Positions 52,945-62,891 are shown, counted from the stretch's first letter. The stretch: 64,000 nucleotides of DNA from 3107 sp001483205 (GCA_964291375.2 OZ219809.1:62001-126000); one strand, 5' to 3'. The notes: a model not told the origin generated them from the sequence alone. Numbers and translations: made by a program.

Positions 52945-52986
52945 ACTTGAAAGGGAAAACTTTTTCCTTCATGCTCTGCCTGAACG

Positions 52987-53013
52987 TTCGGGCCGCGCCT
53001 TGTGCGGCCCGAA
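52987..53013 (+). terminator. GC-rich hairpin in the leader of the flotillin-like gene
   Basis: TTCGGGCCGC and GCGGCCCGAA form perfect 10-bp arms with a 7-nt loop. No T-tract follows. It may end the AmiC-like transcript or act as a 5' leader structure for the next gene. If translation starts upstream at ATG 52971, it would lie in coding sequence. Confidence 0.4.
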
Positions 53014-53042
53014 AGAACACACAGAAATCGGGGAAGATCGCC

Positions 53043-54662
53043 TTGAGTTGGATAATTCCTGTCGTCGTGGCAATCGTCGCAGTGCTGACCAGCATCTGGT
53101 TCCTGCAAAGGTTTTACGCCAAGGCGACCCTCAATTCGGCGCTGGTCAGAACGGGTTTTGGTGGCAGGCGGGTCATTCTGAGCGGTGGCTGCATCCTGCT
53201 GCCGATCCTTCATCAGGTTCAGCGCGTGAACATGAGCGCCGTGTCGGTCGGGGTTGCCCGCACGGGCCGCGACGCCCTACTGACAGAGGACCAGCTTCGC
53301 GCCGACATCGAGATGGAGTTCGAGTTTCAGGTTCTCCCGTCCGAAGAAGGCGTCGCCGCTGCTGCTCAGTCGCTTGGCAGGCGCATTGAGCGCGGCAGCG
53401 AGGGCATAGAGGAAATCGTCCGGGGCACTCTGGCTGCCGCCATGCAGAACGCGGCGGCCATGAAATCCCTCGCCGCCCTGCACAGCAACCGGGCGGACCT
53501 GACCGAAGAGGTGCAGAATGCAATCGCGTCAAAGGCTGAAAAGTTTGGCCTCAGTCTGATCTCTGCCTCGATTCTGCGGATTGATCAAAGTGACCTGTCC
53601 CGGTTCGATGAGCGCAATGCCTTTGACGCACAAGGGATGCGCCGACATGCGGAGCTGATCTCGGAGCAACGCCGCGAGCGTGTTCGCATTGAAAACGAAA
53701 CCGAAATCGCCGTGCGCGAAAGCGGGCTGGCCAAGCATCAGAGACAGTTGGAAATCGAACGCACCGAACGGGAAGCGTCGATTGCCAGTCAGGAAACCAT
53801 TGATCGTCTTGAGGCGGAAATGCAGGCTAGGACGGAAAAGGCGAAATCGGGGGCCGGGCTTGAGGCCGAACGGGCGCGCATTGAGGCCGAGCAGAAGATC
53901 AAGGCGACGCAGGTTGCCAGTGATGAAGAGCTTCGCCGCGCGGAAATGGCCGCCATTCTCGGCCTTGAAGAGGCAAGGATCAAGAACGACGCGCATCTGG
54001 CAAGGCTTCGGATCGCGGAATGCAAGACTCAGGCCGCCGAGGAAGCGGCGCGCGCAGAGGTTATTCTGGCCGCCGAGGACGTGCAGGCCAAGAAAGACCT
54101 GGCCATCGCCCGTCGCGAACATGAAACGGCGCAGGTGCGGCTGCGCAAAGAGCTGGAGCTGAGCGGCCTCCGGGTCAGGAGCGACGCGGAAACCCTTGCC
54201 ACAAAGACCAGAGCCGAAGCAGAGGCGAAAGAAAAGCTCGCACAGGCGGAACTGGCAAGGGCGGAAGCCGAGGCCAAGGCCCGCGCGGCGATGATCACGG
54301 CTGAGAACTCCATGAACCCGACGCTTATGGCGATGCGGCTGGAAGAGCACCGCCTTGACCGGATGCCGGAAATAATGACGCAGATGATGAAACCCGTCGA
54401 GAAGATCGATTCAATCAGGATCAACCAGATCGGCGGGATCGGCGGGGGCAAGACCGGCAATGGCACCGTCGGGGCCGACAGTGCTTTTGGATCGGCGATG
54501 GAGCAAATTCTGGGGATGGCCGTGCGTCTGCCCGCCATGAAGAAGATGGGCGAGGAAATCGGCATTGACTTTGATGCCAATCTTGCCGGGCGCACCGCCG
54601 ATTATGCCAACCGTCTGAGGGCAAAGGATAAGGCAGAGGATCCCGGGGACCAGAAGAAATAA
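53043..54662 (+). CDS. flotillin / SPFH-domain membrane protein
   Basis: A protein of about 539 aa with an N-terminal membrane segment (IIPVVVAIVAVLTSIWFL), an SPFH/band-7 domain (LVRTGFGGRRVILSGGCILLP, AIASKAEKFGLSLISASI) and a long Ala/Glu-rich coiled coil (about residues 200-430). The C-terminus (MTQMMKPVEKIDSIRINQIGG) matches flotillin. Flotillins organise membrane microdomains and scaffold membrane complexes. The start is uncertain: I prefer TTG 53043 after GGGGAAG because it sits beyond the candidate operator and hairpin, with ATG 52971 as the alternative. A place inside an ABC uptake cluster is unusual. Confidence 0.85.
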   Translation: MSWIIPVVVAIVAVLTSIWFLQRFYAKATLNSALVRTGFGGRRVILSGGCILLPILHQVQRVNMSAVSVGVARTGRDALLTEDQLRADIEMEFEFQVLPSEEGVAAAAQSLGRRIERGSEGIEEIVRGTLAAAMQNAAAMKSLAALHSNRADLTEEVQNAIASKAEKFGLSLISASILRIDQSDLSRFDERNAFDAQGMRRHAELISEQRRERVRIENETEIAVRESGLAKHQRQLEIERTEREASIASQETIDRLEAEMQARTEKAKSGAGLEAERARIEAEQKIKATQVASDEELRRAEMAAILGLEEARIKNDAHLARLRIAECKTQAAEEAARAEVILAAEDVQAKKDLAIARREHETAQVRLRKELELSGLRVRSDAETLATKTRAEAEAKEKLAQAELARAEAEAKARAAMITAENSMNPTLMAMRLEEHRLDRMPEIMTQMMKPVEKIDSIRINQIGGIGGGKTGNGTVGADSAFGSAMEQILGMAVRLPAMKKMGEEIGIDFDANLAGRTADYANRLRAKDKAEDPGDQKK

Positions 54663-54716
54663 AGGCACGATGATCAACAAATGTGGCCGCGAGGCTACTA
54701 GTGGAGGACAAGAAAG

Positions 54717-55937
54717 ATGACACTGAACAGACGCAAATTCCTGACCACCAGCGCCGCATTGGGCGGGGCTCTGATGATGCCGCAGACAGCGATTGCGGCG
54801 GATACCATCCGGCTGGGGTCGGTGCTTGATATGTCCGGCCCGTTCGATGCCTATGGCAAGCCGATGAACATCGCGCTGAATCTGGCGGTCGCCGGGATCA
54901 ATGACGGCGGCGGGCTGTTGGGCAAACAGGTCGAAGTGGTCTCTTATGACACCCAGTCGGACATGGCGCTTTATACCCAATACGGGCAGCAACTGACCCG
55001 TCAGGACAAGGTTGATGTCGTGCATGGCGGTATCCTGTCGGCATCCCGCGAGGCCATTCGCCAGATCATGCGCAAGACCGGGACGCTCTACTTCTACAAC
55101 GTGCTGTATGAGGGCGGCGTCTGCGACCGCAACATCTTCATCAACGGGGTGACACCCGCACAGCAGGTCGAGGCGCTGGTCCCCTATGCCATGGGCAAGT
55201 CCGGCCCGAAGGTCTACATCCTTGCCGCTGACTATAACTATGGTCAGATCATGGCGAAGTGGATTCAGAAATTCGTCGCCGACAATGGCGGCGAGACGGT
55301 CAGTGTGGACTTCTTCCCGCTCGATGTTTCCGATTTCGGATCAACAATCGCCAGGATTCAGACTGTCGGCCCCGATCTTGTCATCGCGCCACTGGTCGGT
55401 GGCGCGCATCTGTCCTTCTTCCGTCAATGGGCCGCCGCCGGAATGAAAAGCAGAATCCCGCTGGCGTCCCCGACAATGGGGGTTGGCAATGAGCACAAGG
55501 TGCTGACGCCCGAAGAGGGCAACGGCATCATGGTTGCCTACAACTACAGCCAGGAACTCGATTCGCCCGCGAACAACGCCTTCAGGAAAGCCTGGGCCGA
55601 GGCCAATGACGGCGATCAGAGTATGCACGAAATTGCCGTCTCGCAATATCATGGGGTGCTGACCTGGGCCGCCGGGGTCGAAAAGGCGGGCACTCTGGAC
55701 AGGCAGGCCGTGATTGAGGCGCTTGAGACGGGTATCTCGATCGACGGTCCCGGCGGCAAAGTCACCGTCGATCCGAAAACCCATCACGCCATTCTGGATG
55801 TCCACCTCATGGAAATTCAGGATCAGGGGATGAAGGTGATCGAAACCCTGCCGCAGCGCCAGCCAATCGATACCCAGACGGTTTGCGACCTTGCGGAAAA
55901 CCCAGACGACAACACTCAATACGAGATCAAAATCTGA
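54717..55937 (+). CDS. Tat-exported substrate-binding protein (urea/amide type)
   Basis: A 406-aa Peripla_BP_5 protein. The leader MTLNRRKFLTTSAALGGALM has the twin-arginine motif (NRRKFL), so it is exported folded. The mature part resembles UrtA/FmdD: IRLGSVLDMSGPFDAYGKPM, VLYEGGVCDRNIF and VAYNYSQELDSP. It feeds the permeases encoded downstream. Short-chain amides or urea are the usual ligands of this group. A GTGGAGGA site precedes the ATG by about 10 bp. Confidence 0.88.
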   Translation: MTLNRRKFLTTSAALGGALMMPQTAIAADTIRLGSVLDMSGPFDAYGKPMNIALNLAVAGINDGGGLLGKQVEVVSYDTQSDMALYTQYGQQLTRQDKVDVVHGGILSASREAIRQIMRKTGTLYFYNVLYEGGVCDRNIFINGVTPAQQVEALVPYAMGKSGPKVYILAADYNYGQIMAKWIQKFVADNGGETVSVDFFPLDVSDFGSTIARIQTVGPDLVIAPLVGGAHLSFFRQWAAAGMKSRIPLASPTMGVGNEHKVLTPEEGNGIMVAYNYSQELDSPANNAFRKAWAEANDGDQSMHEIAVSQYHGVLTWAAGVEKAGTLDRQAVIEALETGISIDGPGGKVTVDPKTHHAILDVHLMEIQDQGMKVIETLPQRQPIDTQTVCDLAENPDDNTQYEIKI

Positions 55938-55990
55938 CCATCCGGCCGCCGGGATCGCACAGGCAGCACGCATGACGTCCGGCCCCGGCC

Positions 55991-56023
55991 CCCCGCGCCC
56001 CGAGACACCCCCAAGGCGCGGGG
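55991..56023 (+). terminator. intercistronic hairpin after the binding-protein gene
   Basis: CCCCGCGCC and GGCGCGGGG form perfect 9-bp arms with a 15-nt loop, in the gap between the binding-protein stop and the first permease gene. No T-tract. Such hairpins commonly stabilise the upstream message or partially terminate, giving more binding protein than permease. Confidence 0.5.
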
Positions 56024-56041
56024 CAGACCCTGAGTGAGCGA

Positions 56042-56908
56042 ATGGACCTGTTCTTCGTCATACTGGTGGAAATCCTCTATGCCATCGCTTCTTTGGCCCT
56101 GATAAGCGCCGGGCTGGCGGTGGTGTTCGGCATGATGAAGGTCATCAACCTCGCTCATGGCGAGTTCATCATGCTGGGGGGTTACACCACCATCACCGCG
56201 GTCAATCTGGGGGTCAGTGTGTTTGTCGCGATGCTGATCATCGCGCCGCTTGTTGTTGGCCTTGTCGGGCTTATCGTCGAGCGACTTGTTATTCGCCACC
56301 TCTATGGCCGCCTTGTTGACACGATGCTCGCCACCTGGGGCCTCAGCCTGTTTCTTGTCGGCATGGTGACGATGATCTTCGGCAACACCACCACCAGCAT
56401 CACGACGCCAATCAGCGGCTTTGCCGTTGGCGGCTATCAGGTCAACGGTTACAATTTCTTCATCATCTTCATCGCATCGGTAATCCTGACCAGCATGTAT
56501 GCGGTGCTGAGAACCACCCGTTTCGGGCTGATCGCGCGCGGGGCCATGCAGCGGCCCGATATGGCGGCGGCACTGGGCTACAGCCCGGACCGGATTTACA
56601 TGGCAACATTCTTTTGCGGCTCGGCGCTCTCCGGTCTGGCCGGGGCGGTTCTTGCGCCTCTGGTCGGTCTGGTGCCGACATCGGGCGGCGCCTATATTGC
56701 AAAGGCGTTCATCACCGTCATCGCCGGGGGGCCGTCGCTGATTGTCGGCCTGATCAGCAGCTCTTCCCTGTTCGGCCTTGTCAATCAGGTGCTCACATTC
56801 GCCGTTTCCCCGGTTTTCGGCGAAGTCGCCCTGCTGATCGCCGCCGTCATCCTGCTTCGCCTTCTGCCGCAGGGGGTGACGGGCAGGTTCTTCAGGGGCA
56901 GGATGTGA
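56042..56908 (+). CDS. ABC transporter permease, UrtB/LivH type
   Basis: A 288-aa membrane protein with about eight hydrophobic segments and the LivH/UrtB loops SAGLAVVFGMMKVINLAHGEF and AALGYSPDRIYMATFFCGS. It forms the first permease half. The stop overlaps the next ATG (TGATG). Confidence 0.9.
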   Translation: MDLFFVILVEILYAIASLALISAGLAVVFGMMKVINLAHGEFIMLGGYTTITAVNLGVSVFVAMLIIAPLVVGLVGLIVERLVIRHLYGRLVDTMLATWGLSLFLVGMVTMIFGNTTTSITTPISGFAVGGYQVNGYNFFIIFIASVILTSMYAVLRTTRFGLIARGAMQRPDMAAALGYSPDRIYMATFFCGSALSGLAGAVLAPLVGLVPTSGGAYIAKAFITVIAGGPSLIVGLISSSSLFGLVNQVLTFAVSPVFGEVALLIAAVILLRLLPQGVTGRFFRGRM

Positions 56909-57945
56909 TGACCGGCCTGTGGCGAAAGCAGGATTTGCCTGTCCTTGTCATCGCCCTGATCGGTATCTGGTTGCTGCCGTTTATCATCAGCACCTACACG
57001 CTGACGGTTCTGATGGTCTACGGAATGCTGGGGCTGAGCCTTGGCCTGATTTGGGGCTTTGGCGGCATCTTATGTTTCGGGCAAGCCGCCTTTTTCGGTC
57101 TGGGCGCATATACCTACGCCATTGCCGCCATCAATACCGGCGAAAGCACCGCGCCGATGCTGTTGGCGATCATCGTGCCCGCCGCCTTTGCCGCTCTTCT
57201 GGGGGCAATGATCTTTTACGGCCAACTGACTGACGTTTACCTTGGCGTTATCACCCTTGTCGTCACCCTGATCCTGTTCAGGCTGATGAACTCGACGGCA
57301 GGCCCCCAATATGTGATCGGCACTGCCAGGCTTGGCGGGTTCAACGGCATCCCCGGCTTTCACACCCTGAACATTCCCGGTCAGCCCGATAGGTTCATCT
57401 GGGGGGATGGCCTCTATCACGTCTGTGCATTTGCCCTGCTGATCGTGTTCTTTTTCGTCACCTGGCTTTTGCGAACATCCTTCGGGCGCATCGCGGTCGG
57501 CATTCGTGAAAACGAAACCCGCATCTCGCTGATGGGTTATGATGTACGGGCAAGGAAAACCGTCCTGTTTTCCATCGGCGCGGCGATCGCCGGGCTGGCG
57601 GGCGCGCTGTTTGCGAACTGGGGCGAGATCGTCACGCCGGGCCTGTTCAGCCTCGGCCAATCGGCAGAGATCATCATCTGGTGCATCGTCGGCGGTCTGG
57701 GCACCCGTTTCGGCCCGATCATCGGGGCCGCCGGACTTGCCTATCTCAAGTTTCTGCTTGGCCAACAGGCGGTGATCGACAATTCGATCATCATGGGCCT
57801 GATTCTGGTTGTCTTTGTTCTGTTCCTGCCCAAAGGGGTGGTGCCCGCCGTCGTCAGCCTGTGGCATTCGGTCTTCGGACGCCGGGCGTCCCGCCGAAAA
57901 AACCGTCAGCGCCGCGCAAGAACCGGGTGGACACCCCATGTCTAA
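56908..57945 (+). CDS. ABC transporter permease, UrtC/LivM type
   Basis: A 345-aa second permease half: LSLGLIWGFGGILCFGQAAFFGLG is the LivM-family signature loop, and GIRENETRISLMGYDV is the conserved cytosolic EAA-like loop. The C-terminal tail RRASRRKNRQRRARTG is strongly basic. I start at ATG 56908, overlapping the previous stop; an open frame further upstream lies within the other permease. It overlaps the ATPase gene by 8 nt. Confidence 0.9.
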   Translation: MTGLWRKQDLPVLVIALIGIWLLPFIISTYTLTVLMVYGMLGLSLGLIWGFGGILCFGQAAFFGLGAYTYAIAAINTGESTAPMLLAIIVPAAFAALLGAMIFYGQLTDVYLGVITLVVTLILFRLMNSTAGPQYVIGTARLGGFNGIPGFHTLNIPGQPDRFIWGDGLYHVCAFALLIVFFFVTWLLRTSFGRIAVGIRENETRISLMGYDVRARKTVLFSIGAAIAGLAGALFANWGEIVTPGLFSLGQSAEIIIWCIVGGLGTRFGPIIGAAGLAYLKFLLGQQAVIDNSIIMGLILVVFVLFLPKGVVPAVVSLWHSVFGRRASRRKNRQRRARTGWTPHV

Positions 57946-58654
57946 AACGGTGCTTGAGACAATCGGACTCACCAAGAGGTTCGGCGGCGTCGTTGCTTCC
58001 GACAACGTGAATTTCAAACTCAAGGCCCGCGAACTGAGATGCCTGATCGGTCCCAACGGGGCCGGAAAATCAACGTTTTTCAAATGCATCACCGGCCTTT
58101 ACCCCCCGACCGGGGGCCAGATATTCATGCGCGGTGAGGAAACGACCGGATGGCCCCCCCATCAGATTGCCGCACTTGGTGTCGGCACCAAGACGCAGGT
58201 TCCCAACCTGCTCGACGGATTGAGCGTATTCGAGAACATATGGATGGCGGCGCGGCGGTTTCACCCGGCGGCAGAGGCGGCTGACCGGGCGCTGGACATC
58301 ATCGACCGGCTGGCCCTGTCATCCATCGTCAAAGCCGCCCCCGGACAGCTTGCCCACGGAGAGCGTCAGCGCATCGAGCTGGGCCTGGTTGCCGTTGCAG
58401 ACCCGTGGCTGGTTCTGCTCGACGAACCGGCGGCAGGCATGTCGGCAGAGGACATAGACCGGATGTCCGGGATCATCCGCGACATGACCAGAACAGCCGC
58501 CGTCATCATTGTCGAACATGACATGCAGTTCATTCGGTCCATCGCATCGACCGTGACCGTGTTCCATCAAGGCGCTGTGCTGATGGAGGATCATGTGGAT
58601 CGCGTCATGTCGGACCCGATTGTTCGCAACGTGTATCTGGGCAAAAAGGCATGA
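57938..58654 (+). CDS. ABC transporter ATP-binding protein, UrtD/LivG type
   Basis: A 238-aa ATPase: Walker A CLIGPNGAGKSTFFKCITGL, signature AHGERQRIELGLV (a GER variant of LSGGQ), Walker B LVLLDEPAAGMS and H-loop IIVEHDMQF. The start ATG is chosen at MSKTVLETIGLTKRFGG, 8 nt inside the permease gene. It overlaps the next ATPase gene by 4 nt. Confidence 0.9.
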   Translation: MSKTVLETIGLTKRFGGVVASDNVNFKLKARELRCLIGPNGAGKSTFFKCITGLYPPTGGQIFMRGEETTGWPPHQIAALGVGTKTQVPNLLDGLSVFENIWMAARRFHPAAEAADRALDIIDRLALSSIVKAAPGQLAHGERQRIELGLVAVADPWLVLLDEPAAGMSAEDIDRMSGIIRDMTRTAAVIIVEHDMQFIRSIASTVTVFHQGAVLMEDHVDRVMSDPIVRNVYLGKKA

Positions 58655-61062
58655 ATACGGACGGTCGCAACATCCTGCTTGACGTGAAGGGGCTTTCTGG
58701 CGGTTACGGCAAGTTGCCCGTTCTGCATGGGGTCGGGTTTTTCGTCGCCGAAGATGAAGTGGTTGGCATTCTCGGCCATAACGGGATGGGCAAATCCACC
58801 CTGCTCAAGACCCTGACCGGCTTCCTGCCCGCCACATCGGGAACGATCCGGTTTCGCTCGAACGATATGACCCGGATGTCACCCAACGGGCGGGCCGGGC
58901 TCGGGATCGGCTATGTTCCGCAGGGAAGGGGGATTTTCCCGCGACTGTCCGTGCGGGATAATCTTTTGTTTGCCTGGCATGAGTATTCGGGCGGCTCCGA
59001 GGATGAAGTCATCGACGCCATTTTGAGGCACTTCCCCCGGCTGGTCCCGCTGCTTGATCGTGAAGGCGCAGCCCTTTCAGGCGGCGAGCAACAACTGTTG
59101 GCTCTGGCCAGATGTCTGGTCGGTGATCCGGAATGCCTGCTTCTGGATGAACCCACCGAAGGCATCCAGCCCTCGATCATCGGGGAAATGGGCGAGACCC
59201 TGCTTGAATTGCGCGAGACGCGCGGACTGACGATCCTGCTCGTGGAGCAGAATTTCGATTTCATCGCCGATCTTTCGGATCGTGTGCTGGTTCTCGAAAA
59301 GGGGCGGATCACCGGCGAGCTTTCCCGCGCTGATCTTGGCGACCGGTCAAAGGTCGATGCTTTCTTCGAGTTTGGAGCCGCCCGGTCAGCACGCGGACAC
59401 CCTGCCCCGACGCAGATTTCAGGCGCTGCGCCCAAGGCCGTGGATGCGACCGGGGCGCGGGACAGGAAAGCTATACCTGCATATCCGGCCCCCGCCAATC
59501 ACGCGATACCCGCGCCGCTTTCGGCGAACAATGAGACCACGGTGACATCCATGACCATCAAACGCCCCACCCTTGCCCGGATGCGCGAAATGGCCGCCCG
59601 CTTCGGCATGAGCCTGTCAGATGAAGAGCTGATGGAGTTCCGGCAGGTCATCGAACCGACCATGCAGGCTTATGATCGTCTGGATGCCATGCCGGACAAT
59701 CTGCCGGAGGTCAGATACCCGCGCAGTCCCGGCCACTTCCCCGATCCCTCCGAAAATGCCCTCAACGCCTGGTATGTGAAGACCGACATAAAGGGCGCGC
59801 CTGATGGCCCGCTGCGGGGCAAGCGCATTGCCCTCAAGGACACGATCTGCCTGGCGGGTGTGCCGATGATGAACGGCTCATCGGTGATGGAAGGCTATAC
59901 GCCGGAGATCGACGCAACCATTGTCACCAGAATGCTGGATGCCGGCGCGATCATCGCTGGCAAAGCCCATTGCGAGAATTTCTGCCTTTCGGGTGGTTCC
60001 CACACCAACGCGAAGGGTCCGGTCCACAACCCATATAAACGGGGATACATGGCAGGGGGATCTTCCAGCGGATCGGCAGCGCTGGTCGCGGCGGGCGAGG
60101 TCGATATGGCCATCGCCGGTGACCAGGGAGGGTCAATCCGCCTGCCTTCCTCGTGCTGCGGAACCTACGGTATGAAAGCCACCCACGGGCTGGTGCCCTA
60201 CACGGGCGCAATGCCGATCGAAATGACGATTGATCATCTGGGTCCGGTGACGGGCAATGTTGCCGACAATGCCCTTCTGCTGGAGGTTCTGGCAGGTGAG
60301 GACGGCCTTGATCCGCGCCAGTGTAAGCCGGTGACATATCGCTATACGGAGGCCCTCGGGCGCGGGGTTCAGGGCATGAGAATCGGCGTCCTGAAAGAGG
60401 GCTTCGCCCATGAAAACAGCGAAGAGGATGTCAGCCAAAAGGTGATGGCCGCGGCTGAACGGTTGCGCGAGCTTGGCGCGCGGGTTAATGAGGTGTCCAT
60501 CCCCAAGCATTATGTCGCAGGGGATGCTTGGGGCGCGATTGCCAATGAGGGCCTTGTGGACGGCATGATGTGGGGGAACTCGGCCGGCAGCAACCACCGG
60601 GGCCTGTTCCTGCCCTCGATGATCGACCACATGGCCCAATGGCGGAACCGGGCGGATGAGCTCAGCCACTCCCTGAAGGCCTGCATGTTCATCGGCGAGC
60701 ACTTTCAAACCCAATATCGGGGCCGCTTCTACGGCAAGGCGCAGAACATCATGCGCAAATGCAATGCGCGTTATCTGGAGGCGTTCAAGAGCTTCGATTT
60801 GCTGCTCATGCCGACCATTCCACACAAGCCGCAGGAGATACCGCCGCCGGATTGCTCGATCAGCCTGTATGTTCAGCGCGCGTTCGAGATGATCGGAAAC
60901 ACCGCGCCGTTCAACGGCGGGCTTCCGGCGATGAGCATCCCCTGCGGTCTGAGCGAAGGTCTTCCCGTCGGGATGCAACTGGTCGGCGCCCCCTACAACG
61001 AAATGAAAATCTATCAGGCCGCTCATGCCTTCGAGCAAAGCGGCGACTGGCGGACCATGTGA
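58651..61062 (+). CDS. ABC ATPase (UrtE/LivF type) fused to amidase-signature amidase
   Basis: An 803-aa single frame. Residues 1-235 are a LivF-type ATPase: Walker A ILGHNGMGKSTLLKTL, GAALSGGEQQLLALARCL, CLLLDEPTEGIQPS and VEQNF. Residues about 236-300 are a Pro/Ala-rich linker. Residues 301-803 form a complete amidase-signature enzyme: catalytic Lys in GKRIALKDTICLAG, AGGSSSGSAALVAAG and the nucleophile Ser in DQGGSIRLPSSCCG. An internal ATG at 59551 (MTIKRPTLARM) is where a separate amidase would start, but no ribosome-binding site is evident before it. The amidase should split the imported amide into acid and ammonia. Confidence 0.88.
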   Translation: MNTDGRNILLDVKGLSGGYGKLPVLHGVGFFVAEDEVVGILGHNGMGKSTLLKTLTGFLPATSGTIRFRSNDMTRMSPNGRAGLGIGYVPQGRGIFPRLSVRDNLLFAWHEYSGGSEDEVIDAILRHFPRLVPLLDREGAALSGGEQQLLALARCLVGDPECLLLDEPTEGIQPSIIGEMGETLLELRETRGLTILLVEQNFDFIADLSDRVLVLEKGRITGELSRADLGDRSKVDAFFEFGAARSARGHPAPTQISGAAPKAVDATGARDRKAIPAYPAPANHAIPAPLSANNETTVTSMTIKRPTLARMREMAARFGMSLSDEELMEFRQVIEPTMQAYDRLDAMPDNLPEVRYPRSPGHFPDPSENALNAWYVKTDIKGAPDGPLRGKRIALKDTICLAGVPMMNGSSVMEGYTPEIDATIVTRMLDAGAIIAGKAHCENFCLSGGSHTNAKGPVHNPYKRGYMAGGSSSGSAALVAAGEVDMAIAGDQGGSIRLPSSCCGTYGMKATHGLVPYTGAMPIEMTIDHLGPVTGNVADNALLLEVLAGEDGLDPRQCKPVTYRYTEALGRGVQGMRIGVLKEGFAHENSEEDVSQKVMAAAERLRELGARVNEVSIPKHYVAGDAWGAIANEGLVDGMMWGNSAGSNHRGLFLPSMIDHMAQWRNRADELSHSLKACMFIGEHFQTQYRGRFYGKAQNIMRKCNARYLEAFKSFDLLLMPTIPHKPQEIPPPDCSISLYVQRAFEMIGNTAPFNGGLPAMSIPCGLSEGLPVGMQLVGAPYNEMKIYQAAHAFEQSGDWRTM

Positions 61063-61072
61063 AGAGGACGCG

Positions 61073-62836
61073 ATGTCGATACTGAATGAAAGCCTTGCAG
61101 ATCGAATCCGCAATTCCGGCGCGCCAGCCCGCCCGACAGAGACCTCCCCCGGCGCGCCTGGCGACGGGCTGTCCTATGTCAGGGGTGAAACCGGCACAGA
61201 GCTGGAATATGTCACGATACCGCAGTTGATGCGTAAAGCCGTGTCGCGTCACGGGCCGCGCGATGCGGTTGTTTTTGCCGATACCGGCGTGCGGCGCAGC
61301 TATTATGACTTCGACCGTGAAATTGACGCGCTTGCCACCGGTCTTTTGGCCATGGGGCTTCAGAAAGGCGAGCGCGTCGGGATTTGGTCCCCCAATCGCT
61401 ATGAATGGATCCTGACCCAGTTTGCGACCGCGCGGGTCGGTCTGGTGATGGTCAACATCAACCCCGCCTATCGCCTGGCCGAGGTTGAATACGCGCTCAA
61501 CAAGGTCGGGTGCAGAGCGCTCGTTCTGGCGAAGTCGTTCAAGACCTCGGACTATCTTTCCATGATCCGGCAACTGGCCCCGGAGCTTGAGACCAGCGCC
61601 CCCGGGCGGCTGAACTCGGCAAGGCTTCCCACCCTGCGTAGTGTGGTGGTGATGGATGAAAATCCCGGCCCCGGCGTGTTCACCTTTGATCAGGCCAGAA
61701 ACCTTGGCGGCCCGGCGCAGCAGCTTCACCTTCCCATGATCGACAGCACGCTCAATCCCGATGACGCGATCAACATACAATTCACCTCCGGCACGACCGG
61801 CGCACCGAAAGGCGCGACGCTTTCCCACTATAACATCGTCAACAATGCGCGCTTTGTCACCGACCGCATCGAACTGACCGACACGGATCGCCTGTGCATT
61901 CCCGTCCCGCTCTATCACTGTTTCGGCATGGTCATGGGGGTTCTCGGCGCGGTCAGCAAGGGGGCGGCGATGGTCTTTCCCGGCAAGGCCTTCGATCCGG
62001 TCGCCACGCTCAGGGCTCTGTCCGGGGAGCGATGCACCGCCGTCTACGGCGTTCCCACCATGTTCGTCGCCATGCTTCAGGAGCTCGAAGGCAAGAGCTT
62101 CGATCTTGGCGCGCTGCGGACGGGCATCATGGCCGGGGCACCCTGCCCGATAGACGTGATGGAACGGGTCAACAACCGGATGAACATGCGGGACGTGACC
62201 ATCTGCTACGGCATGACGGAAACCTCTCCCGTTTCCTTCCAGAGCCTCGTCGATGATCAGATTGACAAGAGATGCAGCACGGTCGGGCGCGTTCATCCCC
62301 ATCTTGAAGTGAAGATCGTGGATTCGGAGGGCAATATCGTGCCTGTCGGCGAGCAGGGCGAACTCTGCACGCGCGGTTACTCGGTGATGAAAGGCTATTG
62401 GGGGGATGATGAGCGCACCCGTGAAAGCATCAAGGACGGATGGATGCACACCGGCGATCTGGCAACCTTCGATGATGAAGGTTTCTGCTCGATCATTGGC
62501 CGGGTGAAGGACATGATCATTCGCAGTGGCGAGAACATCTATCCGCGTGAGATCGAGGAATATTTGTTTCGACACCCGGAGGTTTCCGAGGCGCAGGTGT
62601 TCGGAATACCGGATGAGACATACGGCGAAGTGGTTTGCGCCTGGGTCATCGCAAAGCCCGGCAGCAGCCTCACGGAAGACGCGATCAGGCAATTCTGTCA
62701 GGGGCAGATTGCGCATTACAAGGTGCCGCAACACATTCGGATCGTTGATGAGATTCCGATGACGATAACCGGCAAGCCTCAGAAATTTGTCATGCGGGAC
62801 AGGATGGTGGAGATGCTGTCCGGGGCGGCGGACTGA
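61073..62836 (+). CDS. AMP-dependent acyl-CoA synthetase
   Basis: A 587-aa ANL-superfamily ligase. The phosphate-binding loop FTSGTTGAPKGATLSH, the CYGMTETSPVSF adenylate motif, GWMHTGDLATFDDEG and the C-terminal ITGKPQKFVMR with the catalytic Lys are all present. It resembles medium- or short-branched-chain acyl-CoA synthetases. It would activate the acid released by the amidase. The ATG lies 10 bp after the amidase stop, preceded by AAGAGGACG. Confidence 0.9.
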   Translation: MSILNESLADRIRNSGAPARPTETSPGAPGDGLSYVRGETGTELEYVTIPQLMRKAVSRHGPRDAVVFADTGVRRSYYDFDREIDALATGLLAMGLQKGERVGIWSPNRYEWILTQFATARVGLVMVNINPAYRLAEVEYALNKVGCRALVLAKSFKTSDYLSMIRQLAPELETSAPGRLNSARLPTLRSVVVMDENPGPGVFTFDQARNLGGPAQQLHLPMIDSTLNPDDAINIQFTSGTTGAPKGATLSHYNIVNNARFVTDRIELTDTDRLCIPVPLYHCFGMVMGVLGAVSKGAAMVFPGKAFDPVATLRALSGERCTAVYGVPTMFVAMLQELEGKSFDLGALRTGIMAGAPCPIDVMERVNNRMNMRDVTICYGMTETSPVSFQSLVDDQIDKRCSTVGRVHPHLEVKIVDSEGNIVPVGEQGELCTRGYSVMKGYWGDDERTRESIKDGWMHTGDLATFDDEGFCSIIGRVKDMIIRSGENIYPREIEEYLFRHPEVSEAQVFGIPDETYGEVVCAWVIAKPGSSLTEDAIRQFCQGQIAHYKVPQHIRIVDEIPMTITGKPQKFVMRDRMVEMLSGAAD

Positions 62837-62891
62837 TCCCCCGCACTCGCGTGAACATCTGTCTGCCCGCGGGCGGCGCAAGGGAGAAAAC

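Noticed and set aside
52926..53042. TTG at 52926 as start of the flotillin-like protein
   Set aside because: It lies inside the 19-bp element shared with the AmiC promoter region, and the encoded leader has no family similarity.
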